The notes under the pieces were generated by a model. The model ran no database searches. It worked only from the letters and a program-made list of their open reading frames with translations, and was not told the DNA's origin. From positions 1 to 64,000 of the forward strand of contig CANLOU010000002.1 in NCBI GenBank assembly GCA_947492995.1: a stretch of 64,000 nt of DNA, read 5' to 3'. Origin of the DNA: an uncultured Litoreibacter sp. GTDB lineage: Bacteria > Pseudomonadota > Alphaproteobacteria > Rhodobacterales > Rhodobacteraceae. A program made the position numbers and the translations under genes. Positions 7,192 to 16,737 of this stretch are shown here, piece after piece (within the stretch, counting starts at the first letter, position 1; every line of letters starts with the position of its first letter).

Positions 7192-9441
7192 ATGCCTACA
7201 TTTACAGTCGATATTTACGAGTTTGATCCGCTTGGGGTTTTCTCGCAAACAGTGGGTGGGCAAATCACCTATGGTGGGCCTGCGACAGCGGATGGCTCTG
7301 CGGTCATCACCGACAATGGCGGCGGCACCAATGAGCTGGTGCTCGATGATGCGGATAACGAGACGGCGACCGCGACCACAACCATTGGCGGCAATTCCGC
7401 CACTGCGGCCGAGGTCTATGCCGAGGAATCCTGGACGCTGATTGATACGGTGACCGGCAAAGAATTTCAGGTCATCACCTTCCGCATCAGCAGCGGCACC
7501 AACCAAGGGTATTACACCTTGTCCGAGATCCCGCTGGTGCCCGGCCGGATTTACGAGACGGTGTCCTATGACACCGACCCCGACGTCATCAATGATGGCG
7601 ACGAGAGCTTTTCCTACGCGGATTACGCGGCCGATTCTGATGGCGTTGTCAGCGGCACCGATGGCAACGACGTCATAGACGGCAACTATACGGGCGATCC
7701 CAGCAATGACGTGGTGGACGGCCAGGACGCGCCGTCGCCCGCGCCGCCCGTCGCATCGGAATTCAACTGGTCGGACTATACCGACGAGCAGGACCTGCGG
7801 GCCGGGGTCACCCAGGACACCGGCGGCATTCAGGTGGATGTCACCTACACCGACGCGCAGACGAACGAGAATTTCTCGGCCGAGCTGAGCGGCGGCGCGA
7901 CTGATTCCATCTATGTCGCGCCGGGAGAGCCGTTCAGCACCACATCTGCGGGCTACATCCTGTCCAATGGCAGCGCGGACGACACCACGATCGACTTTGA
8001 TTTCTCGTCAAACCCCGGATCGGGGTTCACCGGCGAGGTTGAAAACGTCCAGTTCCGCATCAGCGACATTGATGGGCTGAACGACGGCACCAACAACTTC
8101 CAAGACATTGTCACCGTCAGGGCTTTTGATGCCGACGGCAATGAAGTTGGCGTGATTATCACCGGTGGCAGCAACCACACCGTCACCGGCAACACCATTA
8201 CGGCGGGCCTGTCCAATGGCTCGCCATCCGATGCCAGCGGCTCGGCCCTGATCGAAATTCCGGGGCCGGTCGCCAGCATTGAGATCGTCTACGACAACGG
8301 CGGGACCACCCAACAGGCGATCTATTTCTCCGACATCCACTTTGACGCGGTCTCGGTGTCGTCAAATGACGACGTCATCAACGCAGGCGGCGGCAATGAC
8401 ACCGTCTTTGCGGGCGAGGGCGAAGACACCGTCAGCGGCGGCACCGGCAGCGACACCCTGAACGGCGGCGACGGCGACGACACGCTGAACGGCGATGGCG
8501 GCGCCGACACGCTGAACGGCGACGCGGGCAATGACACATTGAACGGCGGCAGCGGCAACGACATTCTGGACGGCGGCGCAGGCGACGACACTCTGAGTGG
8601 CGGCACCGGCAACGACACCATCACTGTCGGCCAAAGCGACACGGCCACGGGCGGCGATGGCGACGACACCTTCACCATTGACCCCGCGCAGCTGAATGGC
8701 GGCACCATCACCGTGACGGGCGGCGAAGGCGCCGAAACCCTTGGCGACACGCTTGATTTCAACGGCCAGCTGGTGCTGGGCTCCATCGTCTATTCCAACG
8801 AAGACGACAACTCGGGCGGGTTGACCGGCACCGCGACGCTTCTGGACGGGACCACCGTCAACTTTGCCGAGATCGAGACGATCATCTGCTTTGTGACCGG
8901 CGCGATGATCGACACGCCAACCGGGCCGAGGCCCGTGGAAAGCCTGCGGGCAGGCGATCAAGTGCTGACCCGCGACAACGGCCCGCAGCCCGTGCGCTGG
9001 GCCGGACGCCGCACCGTCAAAACCACCGACAAAACGGCCCCGATCGAATTCAAGGCGGGCGCGATTGGCAACAGCGCGCGCCTGCTGGTCTCCCCCCAGC
9101 ACCGCATGTTGCGGGCGGGCTACCGCTCGGAGCTGTATTTCGGCACCCCGGAGGTTTTGGTCAGCGCCGCCCACATGGTGAACGGATCGGACGTGGTGCA
9201 ACTGCCCAAGGGGATGGCGACCTACCACCACATCATGTTTGACGACCACCAGATCATATCCGCCAACGGGGTTCCGACCGAAAGCTACAACCCGGGCGCC
9301 TACAGCCTGCCGGCCCTTGACCCCGAGGCCCGCGAAGAGCTGTTCCGTATCTTCCCGGAGCTGCGCCTGAACCCGGCGGGCTACGGCAAATCGGCGAGAC
9401 TGCTGGTGAAGGGCCAGATGGCGCCGCTGCTGGCGGCTTGA
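7192..9441 (+). CDS. Secreted RTX-repeat protein with C-terminal Hint domain
   Basis: 749 residues from ATG 7192, which has GGAAG five bases upstream; a TTG start at 7180 is less likely. There is no Sec signal peptide, as expected for type I secretion. Residues 1-190 are acidic and of unknown fold, with an RTX-like patch [10 protein letters not shown]. Residues about 190-390 look like a beta-sandwich module. About ten calcium-binding GGxGxDxLx nonapeptides follow (about residues 392-495). A Hint (hedgehog/intein) domain begins at Cys566: [29 protein letters not shown] and SPQHRML are visible. Such Hint domains can cleave their own peptide chain. This type is common and multi-copy in Rhodobacteraceae. 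No secretion ATPase lies nearby. Confidence 0.85.
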   Translation: MPTFTVDIYEFDPLGVFSQTVGGQITYGGPATADGSAVITDNGGGTNELVLDDADNETATATTTIGGNSATAAEVYAEESWTLIDTVTGKEFQVITFRISSGTNQGYYTLSEIPLVPGRIYETVSYDTDPDVINDGDESFSYADYAADSDGVVSGTDGNDVIDGNYTGDPSNDVVDGQDAPSPAPPVASEFNWSDYTDEQDLRAGVTQDTGGIQVDVTYTDAQTNENFSAELSGGATDSIYVAPGEPFSTTSAGYILSNGSADDTTIDFDFSSNPGSGFTGEVENVQFRISDIDGLNDGTNNFQDIVTVRAFDADGNEVGVIITGGSNHTVTGNTITAGLSNGSPSDASGSALIEIPGPVASIEIVYDNGGTTQQAIYFSDIHFDAVSVSSNDDVINAGGGNDTVFAGEGEDTVSGGTGSDTLNGGDGDDTLNGDGGADTLNGDAGNDTLNGGSGNDILDGGAGDDTLSGGTGNDTITVGQSDTATGGDGDDTFTIDPAQLNGGTITVTGGEGAETLGDTLDFNGQLVLGSIVYSNEDDNSGGLTGTATLLDGTTVNFAEIETIICFVTGAMIDTPTGPRPVESLRAGDQVLTRDNGPQPVRWAGRRTVKTTDKTAPIEFKAGAIGNSARLLVSPQHRMLRAGYRSELYFGTPEVLVSAAHMVNGSDVVQLPKGMATYHHIMFDDHQIISANGVPTESYNPGAYSLPALDPEAREELFRIFPELRLNPAGYGKSARLLVKGQMAPLLAA
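8366..8680 (+). repeat. In-frame RTX nonapeptide repeat array
   Basis: About ten in-frame repeats of 27 bases code for GGxGxDxLx units (for example [36 protein letters not shown]). They form the calcium-binding parallel beta-roll of the RTX protein. The near-identity of the DNA units (AACGGCGG...GACAC) makes the array prone to expansion or contraction. Confidence 0.85.
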
Positions 9442-9457
9442 CCGCCCGCAGGCGGGG

Positions 9458-9889
9458 TCACCGCACCACGTAAACGGAGCAGTTTGCGTGCCGCACGATC
9501 CGCGCGGCGTTCGGCCCCAGCAGATAGTCGGTCAGATCCGCCTTGCGCGCGCCGACCACGATCAGTGACGGATTGGTGCTGGCCGCAAGGCGCAGCACCT
9601 CCTCATAGGCGCGGCCCGTGGCCACCACGTGGCGCACATTGGCGTTTTGATCCGCGTCCAGACTGGTGGTGACCAACTCATTGAGCGCGACCTTGGCCTC
9701 CGCCACCATCTTGTCGTGGTGGTCCTCGTTGAAGAAGCTGCCGACCTGGCTGAGGCCAAAATCGGGAACCACCGCCATCACATCCAATTGCGCCCCATCG
9801 GCCGCCGCCATGCGGGCCGCCGTTTGGATGGTTTTGACATCATCTTTGCCATTGCTGACATCGACGGCGCAGAGCACTGAATGGGTCAT
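9458..9889 (-). CDS. Universal stress protein family protein
   Basis: 143 residues, one Usp domain. It starts THSVLCAVDVSNGKDDVKTI and ends SLIVVGARKADLTDYLLGPNAARIVRHANCSVYVVR. The usual ATP-binding Usp signature is G-x2-G-x9-G-S/T; here the region reads GARKADLTDYLLGPN, which lacks the second glycine and the final Ser/Thr, so ATP binding is doubtful. Its start overlaps the stop of the fused TRAP permease gene by four bases, so the two are coupled. A Usp partner of a TRAP transporter is known for the ectoine system TeaABC-TeaD, where it modulates uptake; the same job here is inference. Confidence 0.88.
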   Translation of the reverse strand: MTHSVLCAVDVSNGKDDVKTIQTAARMAAADGAQLDVMAVVPDFGLSQVGSFFNEDHHDKMVAEAKVALNELVTTSLDADQNANVRHVVATGRAYEEVLRLAASTNPSLIVVGARKADLTDYLLGPNAARIVRHANCSVYVVR

Positions 9890-12492
9890 GCCGGAACTCC
9901 CTGGCGGGTCATGCGGGCGCGTTGAAGCAACGCCACAAAGGCCAACAGGATCAGCGCCGGAATGAACACCAGCTCCTTCGGCATCTGGTTGGAGGGGGCC
10001 TGCACCGACGCGATCTGCACCGGATCATCGGCGTAGAAGTCGAAGCTGGACAGGCTGTCGGCGAAGGGGGAGCCGAAGGACGGCTCGTCCATCTTCACCA
10101 CGCCGTCCTCGTCCAGCAGCAGCAGACCCGACGCGGTCAGGCGTTCATCCGCAGAGCCCTCGGTGACGGGCAGAACCAAAGTGGTCTCCTTCATCTCGCC
10201 GGTATCGAAATCCGGGCCGGAGACGATCAGGCGTATTTCATCGCCCACCGCCGCCGTGCCGAGCGCCTGAGTGAAGCCGGACGGCTCCACCTGCGCGAAG
10301 GGCGGCTGCACCCGGTCCATCACGAAGTCGGGCCGGAACAGCGCGAAGGCGATCAGGATCAGGGCCACGCTTTCGTAGATGCGGCTTTTGGTCAGGAACC
10401 AGCCCATGGTGCCCGCCGTGAAGATCAGGATCGCGATGGAGGCGGTGATGAACACCAATATCCCCTGCGTCAGCGTCACATCAATCAGCAACAGGTCGGT
10501 GTTGAAGATAAACACAAAGGGCAGCGCCACGGTGCGCAGGCTATAGAAGAACGCCACGAAGCCGGTTTTGATCGCGTCCCCGCCAGACACGGCGGCGGCG
10601 GCGAAGCTGGCAAGCCCCACCGGCGGCGTCACATCGGCCATGATGCCGAAGTAGAACACGAACAGATGCACCGCGATCAGCGGCACGATGAGGCCGGACT
10701 GCGCGCCCAGCTCAACCACCACACCGGCCATCAGGGACGACACCACGATGTAGTTGGCGGTGGTGGGCAGTCCCATGCCCAGCACGAGGGACAGCAGCCC
10801 CACCATCACCAGCATCAAGATCAGGTTGCCGCCGGAGAGAAACTCGACGAGGTCGGCCATCACTTGGCCCACACCGGTCAACGTCACGGTGCCCACGATC
10901 ACCCCGGCCGTGGCCGTGGCAAGGCCGATGCCGATCATGTTGCGCGCCCCGTCGATCAGGCCCTGGATCAGGTCCGCCACCCCTTGGATGAAGGCGTTTG
11001 CCATGTCGCTTTCGCCCCTGAAGATGGCTTTGAGCGGGCGCTGGGTCAGCAAGATGACGAACAGCAGCAGCGTCGCCCAGAAGGCCGACAGGCCGGGGGA
11101 CTTTTGCTCGATCATCAGGAAGTAGACCAACACGATGATGGGCAGCAGGTAGTAGAGACCGGATTTGTAGATCTCGCCCACGACGGGCAGCTCGACCTTT
11201 TCGGCATTGGGGTCGTCAGGCTCAAGGTCAGGCACGCTGGCGGCCAGCCACAACAAGGCGGCGTAGGCCACAAAGATCAGCACCGACATCACCATGCCAG
11301 ACGCATCGCCCGCCAAAGTGGCAATCCAGCGGACCGGATATTGCACCCCGTAACACAGCCCCGCAAAGCCCACGAAGAAGGCCGCCATGCCGCCGATGGT
11401 TTTGCCCATGGACACGACGCGGTCGCCCAGCGTCGGCATGTTGTTTTTCACCGCTTCAAGGTGAACGATATAGACCAGCGCGATGTAGGAGATCGTGGCG
11501 GGCAGGAACGCGTGGGTGATGACCTCGACATAGGAGATGCCCACATATTCCACCATCAAGAAGGCCGCGGCCCCCATAACAGGCGGCATGATCTGGCCGT
11601 TGACCGACGAGGCCACCTCGACCGCGCCGGCTTTCTCGGAGGAGAAGCCCACGCGCTTCATCAGCGGGATCGTGAATGTACCGGTGGTGACCACGTTGGC
11701 GATGGAGGAGCCAGAGATCAGGCCAGTTGCAGCGGAGCCAACAACGGCGGCCTTTGCTGGGCCGCCCTTGAGGTGGCCAAGCGCACCGAAGGCCATCTTG
11801 ATGAAGTAATTCCCGGCCCCCGCCTTATCGAGCAAGGCCCCGAAGAGCACGAAGAGGAACACGAATTTGGTCGAGACCCCAAGCGCGATGCCAAAGACCC
11901 CTTCGGACGTGATCCACATATGGCTCATGGCCTTCTTCAGCGACGCGCCTTTCCAGCGGATCACATCGGGGACCCATTCGGAGGAGCCGAAGAACACATA
12001 GCCCAAAAAGATCGTGGCGATGATCGCCATTGCGGGGCCAAGCGCGCGGCGCGCGCCTTCGAACAGGATCAACAGACCAGCAAGCGCAAACCACTTATCC
12101 ATGTCATCGGCCAGCCCGCCCGCATCGACGATTTTCTGGTAGAAAATGAAGCCGTACATGGCAGTGAAGACGCCGAACAACCCGAGGAACCAGTCCTGCA
12201 AGGGGATGTAATGGCGGGGGCTGGATTTCAGCGCGGGGTAGGCCATGAAGGCCAAAAAGACTGCGAATGCCAAGTGAACCTGGCGGGAATTGTTGATGAT
12301 GTCGCCGGGCAAAATGTAATTTGCCAGCGGCGAGGCCAGCAAGACCTGAAACAGCGACCAGACGACGGCGACAATGGCCAGCAACGTGCCAACGGCACCG
12401 GCGGGATCGCGAGCACCTGCATCGGAGGAGGCGACAAGATCCTGCAGCTCCTCTTCGGTGAGCGCGCGGTTCTCTTTAGATGTATCGGCCAT
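9886..12492 (-). CDS. TRAP transporter permease, DctQ-DctM fusion (TAXI type)
   Basis: 868 residues, many hydrophobic segments throughout. It is the fused 4TM/12TM permease of TRAP transporters that work with TAXI-type binding proteins. After a charged N-terminus come the small-subunit-like helices, then the large DctM-like part with FGALLDKAGAGNYFIKMAFG, PPVMGAAAFLMVEYVG, GMGLPTTANYIVVSSLMAG and ADVTPPVGLASFAAAAVSGG, all typical of the family. A C-terminal non-membrane stretch of roughly 120 residues precedes a last helix near the end. It lies directly downstream of the TAXI binding-protein gene and upstream of a Usp gene. Substrate is unknown; glutamate or other carboxylates are candidates in this family. 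Confidence 0.93.
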   Translation of the reverse strand: MADTSKENRALTEEELQDLVASSDAGARDPAGAVGTLLAIVAVVWSLFQVLLASPLANYILPGDIINNSRQVHLAFAVFLAFMAYPALKSSPRHYIPLQDWFLGLFGVFTAMYGFIFYQKIVDAGGLADDMDKWFALAGLLILFEGARRALGPAMAIIATIFLGYVFFGSSEWVPDVIRWKGASLKKAMSHMWITSEGVFGIALGVSTKFVFLFVLFGALLDKAGAGNYFIKMAFGALGHLKGGPAKAAVVGSAATGLISGSSIANVVTTGTFTIPLMKRVGFSSEKAGAVEVASSVNGQIMPPVMGAAAFLMVEYVGISYVEVITHAFLPATISYIALVYIVHLEAVKNNMPTLGDRVVSMGKTIGGMAAFFVGFAGLCYGVQYPVRWIATLAGDASGMVMSVLIFVAYAALLWLAASVPDLEPDDPNAEKVELPVVGEIYKSGLYYLLPIIVLVYFLMIEQKSPGLSAFWATLLLFVILLTQRPLKAIFRGESDMANAFIQGVADLIQGLIDGARNMIGIGLATATAGVIVGTVTLTGVGQVMADLVEFLSGGNLILMLVMVGLLSLVLGMGLPTTANYIVVSSLMAGVVVELGAQSGLIVPLIAVHLFVFYFGIMADVTPPVGLASFAAAAVSGGDAIKTGFVAFFYSLRTVALPFVFIFNTDLLLIDVTLTQGILVFITASIAILIFTAGTMGWFLTKSRIYESVALILIAFALFRPDFVMDRVQPPFAQVEPSGFTQALGTAAVGDEIRLIVSGPDFDTGEMKETTLVLPVTEGSADERLTASGLLLLDEDGVVKMDEPSFGSPFADSLSSFDFYADDPVQIASVQAPSNQMPKELVFIPALILLAFVALLQRARMTRQGVPA

Positions 12493-12549
12493 AATGTCCC
12501 CCGTCAGGCGGTCCGCATTTGCGCGGGCTTGTTCTTGAATTGACGTGTG

Positions 12550-12573
12550 GGAGGGGCGGCGTTGCGCCCCTCC
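12550..12573 (-). promoter_or_regulatory. Intercistronic stem-loop between TRAP binding protein and permease
   Basis: GGAGGGGCG (12550-12558) pairs perfectly with CGCCCCTCC (12565-12573) with a six-base loop, in the 96-base gap between the two TRAP genes. No T-run follows in either direction. Such a hairpin could stabilise the 5' cistron or partly terminate, giving more binding protein than permease, which is the usual need in ABC and TRAP operons. Confidence 0.55.
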
Positions 12574-12588
12574 GCAAGTGTTTCAGGC

Positions 12589-13557
12589 TTAGTCGATCAG
12601 GCCTTTTTCTTTGTAGTACTTCTCTGCACCGGGGTGCAGCGGCGCCGACAGGCCAGCGGAGGCCATTTCCTTGGGATCAAGGTTGGCAAAGGCCGGGTGC
12701 AGCTTCTTGAAGTCTTCGATGTTTTCAAACACCGACGAGACGACCGCATAGACCGCATCATCCGACACATCCGCCGAGCTGACGAAGGTTGCGCCCACAC
12801 CGAACGTGGCGGTTTCGGCGTCATTGCCGCGATACATGCCGCCCGGAATTGTGGCCGTGCGGTAGAAGGAATTGTCGTCGACAAGGCCGGTTACCGCGTC
12901 GCCGTCAACCGTGACCAGCACCGAGTCGCAGGCTGTCGTGGCTTCCTGAATGGACCCGGACGGGTGGCCAACAGTGTAGACCATCGCATCAATCTGGTTG
13001 TCACACAGCGCCGCCGACTGTTCCGCCGCTTTCAGCTCTGTCGCCAAGGCGAAGTCGTCCGTGGTCCAGCCTTTGGCTTCCAGCAGCACCTCCATTGTGC
13101 CGCGCTGGCCCGACCCGGGGTTGCCGATATTGACGCGCTTGCCCTTCAGATCGTCAAAGGTGGTGATGCCCGCATCGGCGCGCGCCACAACGGTGAAGGG
13201 TTCAGGGTGGACCGAAAATACGGCGCGCAGGCCTTCGAACTTGCCCGCATCTTCGAATTTCGAGGTGCCGTTATACGCGTGGTACTGCCAGTCGGACTGG
13301 GCCACCCCGAATTCCAGCTCGCCCTCGCGGATGGTGTTGATGTTGTAGACCGAGCCGCCCGTGGATTCGACCGAGCAGCGGATGCCGTGATCCTTGCGGC
13401 CTTTGTTGACCAGACGGCAGATCGCGCCGCCCGTCGGATAATAAACGCCGGTCACGCCGCCGGTGCCGATGGTGATGAATTCCTCGGCCAATGCGGCCGG
13501 GGCCATCAAGGCGCTCATCGCAAAAGCCGCGACAGACAGTTTCAAATTCTTGGACAT
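12589..13557 (-). CDS. TAXI-family TRAP transporter solute-binding protein
   Basis: 322 residues from ATG 13557, with GGGAGA upstream and a signal peptide ([20 protein letters not shown], cleavage near ALAEE). The family marks are [19 protein letters not shown] at the mature N-terminus, [32 protein letters not shown] and a C-terminal [13 protein letters not shown]. It binds the substrate in the periplasm and delivers it to the fused permease downstream. It is the first gene of a three-gene operon with the permease and a Usp protein. The 273 bases up to the divergent aminotransferase should hold both promoters; I saw no clear element in them. Confidence 0.94.
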   Translation of the reverse strand: MSKNLKLSVAAFAMSALMAPAALAEEFITIGTGGVTGVYYPTGGAICRLVNKGRKDHGIRCSVESTGGSVYNINTIREGELEFGVAQSDWQYHAYNGTSKFEDAGKFEGLRAVFSVHPEPFTVVARADAGITTFDDLKGKRVNIGNPGSGQRGTMEVLLEAKGWTTDDFALATELKAAEQSAALCDNQIDAMVYTVGHPSGSIQEATTACDSVLVTVDGDAVTGLVDDNSFYRTATIPGGMYRGNDAETATFGVGATFVSSADVSDDAVYAVVSSVFENIEDFKKLHPAFANLDPKEMASAGLSAPLHPGAEKYYKEKGLID

Positions 13558-13830
13558 CAGGTGTCTCCCTTGGTTGATGTTTGGTGATAGCAATAGGCCG
13601 CGCGCCGCGTTTTGGCGCGCGAGAAAACAAGTTTTGGGGTGGTCCGCTTTTTCGGGGACGTCGCGCGGGGCGCGGCGAAATGGTCGGATAGCTGCTGCAA
13701 ATGTGCCAGCTGCAAAAAGCGACTCCCCCAGTCATTTGTCGGATTTTGAGAGCGTTTCACTTGGCTTACGCCTAGTCAACAGCCAAACCGTATGTTTCAG
13801 TGGGCGCAGGTATCCAGATAGGATTTCGCC

Positions 13831-15150
13831 ATGTCTCACGTCTTCCCACGTCATACCAAAGCCAATTTACCGACCATCGCGCGCGGCGAGGGGGTGTATT
13901 TATACGACCAGACGGGGAAGCAATATTTCGACGGCTCGGGCGGCGCGGCGGTGTCGTGCCTTGGCCATGGGGACGTCGACGTGACCAACGCCATCAAGGC
14001 GCAGCTGGACCAGGTGGCGTTCGCGCATACCAGCTTTTTCACCTCGGACCCGGCGGAGCAGCTGTCGGACAAGCTGATCGCCCACGCGCCCGAGGGGATA
14101 GACCGCGTCTATCTGGTGTCCGGCGGGTCGGAGGCGATGGAAGCCGCCCTGAAACTGGCCCGACAGTATTTTGTGGAGATCGGCCAGCCGCAGCGCCGCC
14201 ATGTGATTGCGCGGCGTCAAAGCTACCACGGCAACACCCTTTTTGCACTGGCCACCGGCGGCAATGCCTGGCGCCGCGCCCCGTTTGCGCCGCTGATGGT
14301 CGAGACCTCGCATATCTCGCCGTGTTTTGAGTATCGCGGCAAGCTGGCCGGCGAAACCACGCTGGAGTATGGCCTGCGCATGGCTGACGAGTTGGAGGCC
14401 GAGATCCAGCGTCTTGGCGAGGACAGCGTTTTTGCCTTCGTGGCGGAGCCGGTTGTTGGCGCGACCGCGGGGGCCGTTCCGGCGGTTGAGGGCTATTTCA
14501 AGCGCGTCCGCGACATTTGCGACCGATACGGCGTCTTGCTGATCCTCGACGAGGTTATGTGCGGCATGGGCCGCACCGGCCATCTGTTTGCCTGCGAAGA
14601 GGACGGCATCAGCCCCGACATCATTGCAATCGCGAAAGGGTTGGGGGCGGGCTACCAGCCCATCGGAGCCATGCTGTGCAGCGCCAAGATTTACGCCGCA
14701 ATCGAGGATGGCAGCGGCTTTTTCCAACATGGGCACACTTATGTGGGCCACCCCACGGCCTGCGCGGCGGCTTTGGCCGTGCTGAGCAAGCTGACGGATG
14801 GCGGCTTGGCGAAACGCAGCGCCGAGATGGGAGAAAAGCTGCAAGACGCGTTGCAGCAGGCGTTCGGGCAGCACCCAAATATCGGCGATATTCGGGGGCG
14901 GGGCTTGTTTCGGGGCATCGAATTTGTGCAAAACCGCGAAACGAAGGAGCCGTTCTCGCCCGACCGTGCGCTGCACAAGGCGCTAAAGAAGGCCACGTTT
15001 GAGGACGGTCTGGCCTGCTACCCGATGGGCGGCACGATTGACGGCCAAAACGGGGATCACATTCTGCTGGCCCCGCCCTTCATCATGGAAGATCACCATG
15101 TCGACGAGATCGTGTCGAAACTTGCCACAGCAATCGACCGCACACTCTAG
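13831..15150 (+). CDS. Class III PLP-dependent aminotransferase
   Basis: 439 residues, the usual length of this group. It transfers an amino group, often from an omega-amine or beta-amino acid, to a keto acid. Visible marks are FDGSGGAAVSCLGHG at the N-terminus, YLVSGGSEAMEAALKLARQY, RRQSYHGNTLFALA, LLILDEVMCGMGRTG with the PLP-ring Asp, and the Schiff-base Lys269 in IAIAKGLGAGYQPIGA. It stands alone, divergent from the TRAP operon, and the tRNA-Gly gene follows on the other strand. The amine substrate cannot be told from sequence; a link to the TRAP substrate is possible but unsupported. Confidence 0.88.
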   Translation: MSHVFPRHTKANLPTIARGEGVYLYDQTGKQYFDGSGGAAVSCLGHGDVDVTNAIKAQLDQVAFAHTSFFTSDPAEQLSDKLIAHAPEGIDRVYLVSGGSEAMEAALKLARQYFVEIGQPQRRHVIARRQSYHGNTLFALATGGNAWRRAPFAPLMVETSHISPCFEYRGKLAGETTLEYGLRMADELEAEIQRLGEDSVFAFVAEPVVGATAGAVPAVEGYFKRVRDICDRYGVLLILDEVMCGMGRTGHLFACEEDGISPDIIAIAKGLGAGYQPIGAMLCSAKIYAAIEDGSGFFQHGHTYVGHPTACAAALAVLSKLTDGGLAKRSAEMGEKLQDALQQAFGQHPNIGDIRGRGLFRGIEFVQNRETKEPFSPDRALHKALKKATFEDGLACYPMGGTIDGQNGDHILLAPPFIMEDHHVDEIVSKLATAIDRTL

Positions 15151-15188
15151 CGCGGCGGCGTCTTCTAAATGTTGGGAAGTTTGACCAT

Positions 15189-15263
15189 TGGAGCGGGCGA
15201 TGAGATTCGAACTCACGACCCTAACCTTGGCAAGGTTATGCTCTACCCCTGAGCTACGCCCGC
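15189..15263 (-). tRNA. tRNA-Gly (GCC)
   Basis: Read on the minus strand this gives a full cloverleaf: acceptor arm GCGGGCG pairing with CGCCCGC, D-loop with AGCTCAGGGGTAGAGC, anticodon stem around TTGCCAA, T-arm with GTTCGAATC, and an encoded CCA end. The anticodon is GCC (complement of 15229-15231), so it reads GGC/GGT. The discriminator base is U, as in bacterial tRNA-Gly. It sits between two protein genes with no integrase or att duplication visible nearby. Confidence 0.97.
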
Positions 15264-15355
15264 ATCCGTTGGTGAGGCGTGAGATATAAACTCTGCCCCT
15301 AACCTGCAAGACCTAATTGCGCTTTTGCCAAAATTTCTGCGCCGCTGGGCAGAGG

Positions 15356-15694
15356 CTAAATGTCGATGGCGTCCTGGTCATCGGCTTTGGGCTTCTCGGG
15401 AGCGTCTTTGGGGGCGTCTTTGGGCGTTTTGCGCCGGATGATGATGTCGCCATTGGGCAGCACCTCTGGCGGGTGGTAGGCGTTGAGACCCTTGAGCTGC
15501 TCGGCCATGTCTTCGACCATGGGCGCCATGTCATCGGTGAACCCTTCGAGCAATTTGCGCATGCCCTCGGCCAGCTCGTCCAGCCCCTCGATCAGTGGGG
15601 TTTCAGATGCGGGTGGGTCCTGGGCCAATGCCCCGAAGGGCAGGGCCCCAAAGAGCACAGAGCTGACGGCCAATGTCGCGATAAACTGTTTCAT
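15356..15694 (-). CDS. Small exported hypothetical protein
   Basis: 112 residues with a signal peptide (MKQFIATLAVSSVLFGALPF, cleavage near GALAQ). The mature part has two amphipathic helices (LIEGLDELAEGMRKLLEGF, MVEDMAEQLKGL), then PPEVLPNGDIIIRRK and a proline/lysine/aspartate-rich tail. No cysteines or catalytic motif are seen. It overlaps the stop of the EEP-family gene by four bases (ATGA), so it is the last gene of a coupled three-gene operon. I do not recognise a function. Confidence 0.75.
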   Translation of the reverse strand: MKQFIATLAVSSVLFGALPFGALAQDPPASETPLIEGLDELAEGMRKLLEGFTDDMAPMVEDMAEQLKGLNAYHPPEVLPNGDIIIRRKTPKDAPKDAPEKPKADDQDAIDI

Positions 15695-16737
15695 GCCTTC
15701 AACCTAGGGGCTGGCAGGTCAATATCCAAGCTCACCGGAAAATGGTCGGAGGCGGTCAGGAGCGCCTTGCACATATCTTTATTGGTCCAGCAGGCGGGAT
15801 CGTCGAACGGATGCCACACCCGCCATTTGGGTGACGTGGCCGCCAGATCAGGGGAGACCATGATGTAGTCGAGCAGCGCGTTGAGGTAGCGTTTCTCGCG
15901 GCGCAGGTAGAACCGAGAGGTCGACACCTGCGCCCCGATGCGCTGCGACAAGGCCGCGTTCGCATGCGGGTCATACATCTGCGTTGCAACGTCTTTGCCC
16001 ACCCCCATGACGATTTCGACGCTGGAGCGGCCGAAGAGTTCCTCGTATTCGTCCAGGCCCGGCCCGTCATTGAAATCCCCCATGACAATCAGGCTTTCAT
16101 CTGCGGCGAGATGCGCCTCCACCCGTTCACGCAGCCAGATGCATTGCGCAAGCTGCTTGCGCCTGTTGGCGATGGACAGGCGCATCACGGCGGCCGCGTT
16201 GCGCGCGCCATGCGGGGCCTTGGATTTCAGATGCGCCCCGATCAGCCGGACCGCATGGCCCGCCTTGGTGGTCAGCGCCACCTCCAGCGGCGGTTTGGAG
16301 AATTTGATGTGATCTTCGCGGTCATCAACATCGAGATCAATGTGGAACACCCCGTCAAAGCGCGGGGCGGTGCCTTTGCCGCCCTCCTTTTGGCCTTTGG
16401 GGTCATGCGCGACCTCGACCATGTCGGGGTCATAGAGCAGCGCAATTTCTTGCTGCGTGTCATTGGTGAACCCGATCAGCGAGGTGCGGGCGCGCAGCCC
16501 GAACTTGGCCGCGAAATGGTCCAAAGCGGCGGTTCCGTCGCGTTTCGGGCTGGTGTCGGGGGCCTCGATAATCATGATAACATCGGCATCAAGCGCCTGA
16601 AACACCGCGCCCAAGGCCGCCGTCTGCTGGGCCTTGGTGACATCGCGGCGGCTGGACCAGCTGTCATCGTCAATCAGGGTGCCGTCATCGGCAAACAGCG
16701 TGGAAAACCATTCCACGTTATAGGTGACCAACCTCAC
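15691..16737 (-). CDS. Endonuclease/exonuclease/phosphatase (EEP) family protein
   Basis: About 348 residues from GTG 16737, chosen because it overlaps the upstream stop as GTGA and leads straight into VRLVTYNVEWF, the first EEP motif; a further GTG at 16764 would add nine residues. Other EEP marks are IIEAPDT, MGDFNDGPG with the catalytic Asp/Asn, YIMVSPDL and SDHFPVSLDI at the end. The family uses a divalent metal to cleave phosphodiesters in nucleic acids or lipids; the substrate here is open. It is translated coupled to the TerB/J-domain gene before it and the small exported protein after it. Confidence 0.85.
   Translation of the reverse strand: MRLVTYNVEWFSTLFADDGTLIDDDSWSSRRDVTKAQQTAALGAVFQALDADVIMIIEAPDTSPKRDGTAALDHFAAKFGLRARTSLIGFTNDTQQEIALLYDPDMVEVAHDPKGQKEGGKGTAPRFDGVFHIDLDVDDREDHIKFSKPPLEVALTTKAGHAVRLIGAHLKSKAPHGARNAAAVMRLSIANRRKQLAQCIWLRERVEAHLAADESLIVMGDFNDGPGLDEYEELFGRSSVEIVMGVGKDVATQMYDPHANAALSQRIGAQVSTSRFYLRREKRYLNALLDYIMVSPDLAATSPKWRVWHPFDDPACWTNKDMCKALLTASDHFPVSLDIDLPAPRLKA

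Noticed and set aside
8366-8680. Short regular repeats that could suggest a CRISPR array
   Set aside because: The repeat is 27 bases in frame, codes for RTX nonapeptides, and has no unique spacers.
9922-12543. An 873-codon open frame on the plus strand, opposite the TRAP permease
   Set aside because: It is antisense to a well-matched permease, is full of His/Gln/Arg/Asp/Gly with no fold-like pattern, and follows from the codon bias of the real gene.
15189-15263. tRNA-Gly as an integration site
   Set aside because: No partial copy of the tRNA 3' end and no integrase gene is visible in the window.
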